This document shows, in pieces, positions 59,218-64,000 of a stretch of DNA of 64,000 nucleotides (its first letter is position 1; the number at the start of each line of letters is the position of its first letter). The DNA lies in NCBI RefSeq assembly GCF_004342115.1, contig NZ_SMAC01000008.1, positions 30,036 to 94,035 of the forward strand, read 5' to 3'. A program made the position numbers and the translations under genes. A model generated the notes under the pieces. The model did no database searches. It had not been told where the DNA came from and saw nothing but the letters and a program-made list of their open reading frames with translations. This stretch comes from Mannheimia haemolytica (GTDB lineage: Bacteria; Pseudomonadota; Gammaproteobacteria; Enterobacterales; Pasteurellaceae).

Positions 59218-59287
59218 GTAGGGGCGAAATATTTTTCGCCCTTGTCATATTATTTTTAAAAGGGCGAAAAATATTTCGCCCCTACAT
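59218..59287. repeat. palindromic element with TGTAGGGGCGAA ends, before prlC
   Basis: 70 bases bounded by perfect 12-base inverted repeats TGTAGGGGCGAA / TTCGCCCCTACA. Each half forms a hairpin (GGGGCGAAA / TTCGCCC and GGGCGAAA / TTTCGCCC). It occupies most of the pflA-prlC gap and is closely related to 37310-37386. Confidence 0.8.
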
Positions 59288-59305
59288 CTAAAAAGGAACA
59301 TTAAT

Positions 59306-61372
59306 ATGTCTAACCCTCTTTTAAATTACACGGGCTTGCCTGCGTTCTCACAAATCAAACCTGAACATATTAAACCGGCGGTAGAAGCGGTGATCAAAGA
59401 ATGCCGTGAAACTGTTGAAAAAGTCGCACAAATTGAAAACCCGACGTGGGAAAATTTCTATATGCCACAAGCAATGGCTGGGGATAAATTCTCCCGTGCG
59501 TGGTCACCGGTCGGGCATTTAAATGCGGTGAAAAATTCCCCAGAGTTGCGTGAGGCTTACCAAGCGTGCTTGCCGTTATTATCGGAATACAGCACTTGGG
59601 CGGGGCAACATCAAGGGTTATATCAAGGCTATGTGAAGTTAAAAAACAGCCCTGAGTTTGAAACTTATTCGGTTGCACAGAAAAAGGCGATTGAAAACAG
59701 CTTGCAAGATTTTGAATTATCAGGCATTTCACTGCCGGCAGAGAAGCAAAAACGCTACGGCGAAATTTCAGCTCGTTTGTCGGAACTCAACTCGCAATTT
59801 AGCAACAACGTACTTGATGCAACAATGGGCTGGGATATTGTGATTACCGATGAAGCACAGCTTAAAGGCTTGCCGGAATCGGCATTAGAAGCGGCAAAAT
59901 TATCCGCAGAAAGCAAAGGTAAGAAAGGCTATCGCTTCACTCTTGAAATCCCAAGTTATTTGCCGGTGATGACTTATTGTGAAAACAAAGCATTGCGTGA
60001 GGAAATGTACCGTGCTTATGTGACTCGTGCCTCTGATCAAGGCCCGAATGCAGGCAAATGGGATAATAGTGCGGTGATTGATGAGATCTTAAAACTGCGT
60101 CACGAAAAAGCCCAACTACTCGGCTTTAAGACCTATTCTGATTATTCATTAGCCACCAAAATGGCGGAAAATCCACAACAGGTGCTGGATTTCTTGAACG
60201 ATTTAGCCACTCGCTCGAAAGCTCAAGGCAAAAATGAATTATGCGATTTGAAAAAATTTGCTAAAGCCCATTTCGGCATTGAACATTTAGATTTATGGGA
60301 TATTCCGTTCTACAGCGAAAAACAAAAACAGGCATTGTATTCAGTCAATGATGAAGAACTTCGCCTGTATTTCCCGGAAAATCGTGTATTATCGGGCTTA
60401 TTTGAGGTGATTAAACGCATTTTCGGTATGCGTGTGGAAGAACAAAAAGAGGTTGATGTATGGCACAAAGACGTACGTTTTTTCAATATTTTTGATAAAA
60501 ATGACCGCTTGCGTGGCTCGTTCTACTTAGATTTATACGCTCGTGAAAACAAACGTGGTGGGGCGTGGATGGATGATTGCATCAACCAAAAACGCTTGGC
60601 TGACGGCACATTACAAAAACCGGTGGCATATTTAACCTGTAACTTCAATAAACCGATTGGCGATAAACCGGCATTGTTTACTCACGATGAAGTGACTACC
60701 TTGTTCCATGAATTCGGACACGGCATTCACCATATGCTGACTGAAATTGATGTGGGCGATGTTGCCGGTATTAACGGCGTGCCGTGGGACGCAGTGGAGT
60801 TGCCAAGCCAATTCTTAGAAAACTGGTGCTGGGAAGAAGAGGCATTAGCCTTTATTTCAGGGCATTATGAAACCGGCGAGCCGTTACCAAAAGCGAAATT
60901 GGAGCAATTATTGGCGGCGAAAAACTTCCAAGCGGCAATGTTTGTGCTTCGCCAATTAGAATTTGGCTTGTTTGATTTCCGCCTACACACCGAATATGAC
61001 CCGAGCAAACAAGGACAAGTGTTAGCCTTACTTAAAGAGGTGAAAGACCAAGTCGCTGTTGCCAAAGGCGTAGAGTGGGCGAGAACGCCACACAGTTTCT
61101 CGCATATTTTTGCAGGCGGCTATGCGGCGGGCTACTACAGTTATTTATGGGCGGAAGTGCTTTCAGCAGATGCCTATTCACGCTTTGAGGAAGAGGGGAT
61201 TTTCAACCCTGAAACGGGGCAGTCTTTCTTAGATAATATCTTAACCCGAGGCGGTTCAGAAGAGCCAATGGTGCTGTTCGAACGCTTCCGTGGGCGTAAG
61301 CCAACCCTTGATGCCTTGCTCAGACACAAAGGCATTTTAGGTAATGCCGAGCCTGTTGATTGCACTCAATAA
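59306..61372 (+). CDS. prlC: oligopeptidase A PrlC
   Basis: 688-residue cytoplasmic M3 zinc metallopeptidase that degrades small peptides and cleaved signal peptides, complementing SppA encoded earlier. The zinc site is FHEFGHGIHHML with H468-E-F-G-H472; the third ligand Glu follows in the VELPSQFLENW segment. AAGGA precedes the ATG. Confidence 0.96.
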   Translation: MSNPLLNYTGLPAFSQIKPEHIKPAVEAVIKECRETVEKVAQIENPTWENFYMPQAMAGDKFSRAWSPVGHLNAVKNSPELREAYQACLPLLSEYSTWAGQHQGLYQGYVKLKNSPEFETYSVAQKKAIENSLQDFELSGISLPAEKQKRYGEISARLSELNSQFSNNVLDATMGWDIVITDEAQLKGLPESALEAAKLSAESKGKKGYRFTLEIPSYLPVMTYCENKALREEMYRAYVTRASDQGPNAGKWDNSAVIDEILKLRHEKAQLLGFKTYSDYSLATKMAENPQQVLDFLNDLATRSKAQGKNELCDLKKFAKAHFGIEHLDLWDIPFYSEKQKQALYSVNDEELRLYFPENRVLSGLFEVIKRIFGMRVEEQKEVDVWHKDVRFFNIFDKNDRLRGSFYLDLYARENKRGGAWMDDCINQKRLADGTLQKPVAYLTCNFNKPIGDKPALFTHDEVTTLFHEFGHGIHHMLTEIDVGDVAGINGVPWDAVELPSQFLENWCWEEEALAFISGHYETGEPLPKAKLEQLLAAKNFQAAMFVLRQLEFGLFDFRLHTEYDPSKQGQVLALLKEVKDQVAVAKGVEWARTPHSFSHIFAGGYAAGYYSYLWAEVLSADAYSRFEEEGIFNPETGQSFLDNILTRGGSEEPMVLFERFRGRKPTLDALLRHKGILGNAEPVDCTQ

Positions 61373-61386
61373 AGTAAACACGTTTT

Positions 61387-61433
61387 ACAAGCGGTTAGAT
61401 TTGCAAATTTTTTTTGTAAATTTGACCGCTTGT
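61387..61433. terminator. uptake-signal pair hairpin between prlC and pheA
   Basis: ACAAGCGGT at 61387-61395 pairs with ACCGCTTGT at 61425-61433 around an AT-rich centre that also partly pairs (AATTTGC / GTAAATT). It probably ends prlC transcription. Confidence 0.6.
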
Positions 61434-61494
61434 CTTTTCTTTCTTTTGCAACTCGTTATAATTTTCAGCATTTAGCCTGACAGAGAGTGAAATA

Positions 61495-62652
61495 ATGTCT
61501 TTAGATTTAGCCGATATTCGAACCCAAATAACCAACTTAGACCGCAATTTATTAAAGCTACTGGCAGAACGTCACCGCTTAGCCTTTGATGTGGTGCGGA
61601 GCAAAGAAATCACACAAAAACCCTTGAGAGATTTAGAACGGGAAAAGATTTTGCTTCAAGAACTGGTAAATTTTGCCGAAGCGGAGAATTACCAGCTTGA
61701 TCCGCAATATGTGACCCAAATTTTCCAACGTATTATTGAAGATTCAGTGCTGACTCAGCAAAATTATCTGCAAAATAAATTGAATGCACAAAAAGAAGAG
61801 CAGGTTTCGATTGCGTTTTTGGGAATGCGAGGCTCTTATTCCAATATGGCATCTCGACAGTTTGCCAAAAAATATCAAGGCACATTGGCGGAATTAAGCT
61901 GCCATTCTTTTAATGAAGTATTTGAGAAAGTCAGCCTTGGTGAAGCCGATTTTGGCGTACTGCCGCTTGAAAACACGACTTCAGGTTCGATCAATGAAGT
62001 GTATGATTTATTGCAGCATACCGATTTAACCTTAGTGGGTGAATTGGCGTACCCAATCAAACATTGTGTATTGGCAAACGGCACGGTTGATTTGGCGGAG
62101 GTGGATACCATTTACACCCACCCTCAGCCTGCCCAGCAATGTAGCCAATTTTTAGCCGGGCTAGATAAAGTACATATCAAATATTGCGAAAGCAGCTCGC
62201 ACGCAATGCAAATGGTGGCTCGCTTGAATAAGCCGAATATTGTTGCCTTGGGCAATGAAGATGGCGGAAAATTGTATGGCTTGACGAATATCAAAACCGA
62301 TATTGCTAATCAAGCTCACAATATCACCCGTTTTATTGTTGTTGCCAAAGAGGCTGTGCAGGTTTCGCCACAGGTACAAACCAAAACGTTACTGTTAATG
62401 ACCACCACGCAACAGGCGGGTGCATTGGTCGATGCGTTAATGGTATTCAAAAATCATCATATTCGTATGATGAAACTGGAATCCCGCCCGATTTACGGCA
62501 AACCTTGGGAAGAGATGTTTTATGTGGAGCTGGAGGCAAATATTCATTCCGAGAACACCCAAAAAGCATTGGCGGAATTGGAGCAAGTTACCAGCTACCT
62601 CAAAGTGTTGGGTTGCTACCCAAGCGAAATTATTGAGCCGGTAAAACTGTAA
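61495..62652 (+). CDS. pheA: bifunctional chorismate mutase/prephenate dehydratase PheA
   Basis: 385 residues with three domains: AroQ chorismate mutase (about 1-95; [19 protein letters not shown]), prephenate dehydratase (about 105-285; [35 protein letters not shown]) and a C-terminal ACT domain for phenylalanine feedback ([18 protein letters not shown]). It makes phenylpyruvate for phenylalanine synthesis. No phenylalanine-rich leader peptide was seen upstream. Confidence 0.96.
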   Translation: MSLDLADIRTQITNLDRNLLKLLAERHRLAFDVVRSKEITQKPLRDLEREKILLQELVNFAEAENYQLDPQYVTQIFQRIIEDSVLTQQNYLQNKLNAQKEEQVSIAFLGMRGSYSNMASRQFAKKYQGTLAELSCHSFNEVFEKVSLGEADFGVLPLENTTSGSINEVYDLLQHTDLTLVGELAYPIKHCVLANGTVDLAEVDTIYTHPQPAQQCSQFLAGLDKVHIKYCESSSHAMQMVARLNKPNIVALGNEDGGKLYGLTNIKTDIANQAHNITRFIVVAKEAVQVSPQVQTKTLLLMTTTQQAGALVDALMVFKNHHIRMMKLESRPIYGKPWEEMFYVELEANIHSENTQKALAELEQVTSYLKVLGCYPSEIIEPVKL

Positions 62653-62675
62653 TATTGTCTAATATGACCGAAATT

Positions 62676-62701
62676 AAAGCTCAGAATATTTTCTGAGCTT
62701 T
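62676..62701. terminator. bidirectional terminator between pheA and ydcH
   Basis: Stem AAAGCTCAGAA / TTCTGAGCTTT, 11 base pairs, loop TATT, followed by T. It lies between convergent genes. Confidence 0.85.
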
Positions 62702-62710
62702 TACTTTAGG

Positions 62711-62926
62711 TTAAGCCGATTCTTGTTTTAGAATTGCATAAAGTTGGTCTTTTAAATGCAATTTTTCTTTTTTTAGTGCCTCAACTTCTTCATATGTTGC
62801 CAGTTCAATATTTGCCTCCATATTCTTAATACGCTGGTCTAGCTCATTATGTTTATCAAATAAGCGAGCAAAATGTGAATTGTTTTGCTTTAATTGGGTT
62901 ATGAGATCACGAAATTCTGGAAACAT
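62711..62926 (-). CDS. YdcH family (DUF465) small coiled protein
   Basis: 71 residues, mostly helical and charged: MFPEFRDLITQLKQNNSHF, then LDQRIKNMEAN and EVEALKKEKLHLKDQLYAIL. This is the YdcH/SlyX-like DUF465 pattern, probably a short coiled coil. Function unknown. Confidence 0.85.
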   Translation of the reverse strand: MFPEFRDLITQLKQNNSHFARLFDKHNELDQRIKNMEANIELATYEEVEALKKEKLHLKDQLYAILKQESA

Positions 62927-63115
62927 ATTTAACTCCTAATAGTGGTTGCAAATTTTACTTGATTAAATACTAGCATTTTTTTGTTGATTTACTGTTAAAT
63001 CTTTCTATTTTTTTGAACTTGATCACAAAATTTATATCGAAAATTATAATGTGTGTGAGCCATATTTAAGGCTATAATAATGAGTAGGAATTTTAGATTT
63101 AAGGACACAAAAATA

Positions 63116-63934
63116 ATGAGCTATAAAGTGGTCTTTTCGCTGTTGTTTTCTCTATTTTTATCAACAGCAAATGCAAATTGGACAAAAATTAATGATGTGA
63201 ATTATACGTGGGGGCCATTTAATATTTACCATATTACGCTTTTTACTGAGAGCGGTACTTATGTAGAAGGTACACGTCCTTTAATGCTTACTCTACAATA
63301 TAAAAAACCGTGGGAAGGGCGCGATTTTGCGGTTTCTTTAGCAAGAACTTGGAATAATTTAGGCATTAAGCTACCTGAAAAAGAGCTAGATGAGGTTATT
63401 ACCCACCTGAGAAAAACTTTCCCAGATATTAAGCCTGAAGATACATTGCACTATATTGCATTAGAAGATAGAGGTTATTTTATTTTAAATGATAAAGTAG
63501 TCTCTGATGTGTTTAATAAAGCTTTCAATGATGCCATTGTAGCAATTTGGCTTGATCCGAAAATGGATATTAGCCATCAATTACTTGATCCCTCTTATAA
63601 GCCAAGAGTTGAGTCAAAAAATATAGAATCACAAGCTGAGGAAAAATCAGCGGAAGTGAAAGCACAAGAACCTATTGCCAATACTGAGGTTTCTAAGGAG
63701 ATGAAAGAGTCTCAAACTGTAGAGCAAGAATCAAACAAAACAGAAACCCTAGAGGTAGATAAGACCCAATCCAGTGTGGCAAATGAAGCGACTCAACCGG
63801 TAGAGAATAAAGATAAGAAAGAGCCAGAAAAGCTAGAAGAAAAACCAAAGGAGATGAAGATTGAAAATCCGGAAGTGTTCATTTCACCGATTTATGATGA
63901 TATCTTAATGTGTAGAAGATCAAACCTAATCTGA
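63116..63934 (+). CDS. secreted chalcone-isomerase-like protein with charged tail
   Basis: About 272 residues from ATG 63116, which gives a clean signal peptide ending STANA; another ATG at 63080 would bury it. Residues about 20-150 (NYTWGPFNIYHITLFTESG, GRDFAVSLARTWNNLG, EDTLHYIALEDRGYFILN, FNKAFNDAIVAIWLDP) resemble the bacterial chalcone-isomerase-like family, whose role is unknown. Residues about 165-255 are Glu/Lys-rich and probably disordered. The last dozen residues (DDILMCRRSNLI) run up to an inverted repeat that may be foreign, so the natural C-terminus is uncertain. Confidence 0.7.
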   Translation: MSYKVVFSLLFSLFLSTANANWTKINDVNYTWGPFNIYHITLFTESGTYVEGTRPLMLTLQYKKPWEGRDFAVSLARTWNNLGIKLPEKELDEVITHLRKTFPDIKPEDTLHYIALEDRGYFILNDKVVSDVFNKAFNDAIVAIWLDPKMDISHQLLDPSYKPRVESKNIESQAEEKSAEVKAQEPIANTEVSKEMKESQTVEQESNKTETLEVDKTQSSVANEATQPVENKDKKEPEKLEEKPKEMKIENPEVFISPIYDDILMCRRSNLI

Positions 63935-63960
63935 CAGTCCCCCGTTTTAAATTACCGTGT
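63930..63960. repeat. inverted repeat at the right edge, possible mobile-element end
   Basis: AATCTGACAG and CTGTCAGATT, ten bases each, lie about 23 bases apart just after the stop of the secreted protein gene. They could form a terminator stem or be an insertion-sequence end with its neighbour. Past them, the minus strand is open from the window edge to a TAA at 63969-63971, too short to identify. Confidence 0.35.
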
Positions 63961-64000
63961 CTGTCAGATTAATTTGAGCTTAAATTCTTTTCCACCCAAA

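Noticed and set aside
61373..61494. Phenylalanine-type attenuator before pheA
   Set aside because: No short Phe-rich ORF is present; the hairpin there is an uptake-signal pair belonging to the prlC end.

Overview
The window is a chromosomal segment of a gamma-proteobacterium of the family Pasteurellaceae. The 9-base uptake signal core ACAAGCGGT and its complement occur throughout, often as inverted pairs just after genes. This is the form of the DNA-uptake sequence used by the Actinobacillus pleuropneumoniae / Mannheimia / H. ducreyi branch, not the AAGTGCGGT form of Haemophilus influenzae. Gene content agrees: yfe metal transporter, nrf periplasmic nitrite reductase, thiamine salvage without de novo synthesis genes, focA-pflB, mla-ibaG-murA and ruvC-yebC-nudB. 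Coding density is high. No phage, integrase, plasmid origin, CRISPR array or rRNA is visible. The genus call is inference.

Layout: 1-137 is the tail of a VapC-like toxin gene; pepT follows. 1562-1967 is a tRNA cluster in the order Gly-Leu-Leu-Gly. 2055-6285 holds an epimerase-like gene and a Yfe metal ABC transporter split into two convergent halves. 6545-14024 carries rlmN, a RelE/XRE toxin-antitoxin pair, pilF-tex, a nitroreductase and sppA. 14065-14470 is a broken autotransporter barrel. 14497-19762 is a thiamine-precursor salvage block of two operons, each behind its own TPP riboswitch: thiM-thiU and thiD/thiE fusion-cytX. 19825-22137 is a class III ribonucleotide reductase operon, activase gene first, behind two NrdR boxes. 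22289-24225 is ilvGM with a possible leader ORF.

24328-32206 is an anaerobic respiration block: nrfABCD behind NarP-like and FNR-like sites, then a hairpin-rich intergenic element and nrfE-dsbE-nrfF-nrfG for haem attachment. degP follows in the opposite direction. 33877-38693 is the lipid-transport operon mlaFEDCB-ibaG with murA. 38759-41254 is ruvC, an adhesin-complex/lysozyme-inhibitor-like lipoprotein, yebC and nudB. Next come an EamA transporter, a DUF72 protein, a large S6-family serine protease autotransporter, aspS, lysO, dinB, htpX and a YqaA-like membrane protein.

53580-59198 is the fermentative formate module focA, pflB and pflA, with a rhuM-family gene lodged between pflB and pflA. 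The window ends with prlC, pheA, ydcH, a chalcone-isomerase-like secreted protein and an inverted repeat that could be the edge of a mobile element. Formate made by PflB and exported by FocA is the usual electron donor for the Nrf nitrite reductase, so these two modules probably work together under oxygen limitation, along with the anaerobic ribonucleotide reductase.

Between genes there are several families of small palindromic repeats: elements bounded by TGTAGGGGCGAA and its complement, one bounded by GTAGGGTGGGC, and a three-hairpin element found after nrfD and after pflB. The last has a nearly invariant core and flanking stems that differ in sequence but keep perfect pairing. That element, and two short ORFs overlapping the starts of yfeC and ilvG, are the least explained features seen here.
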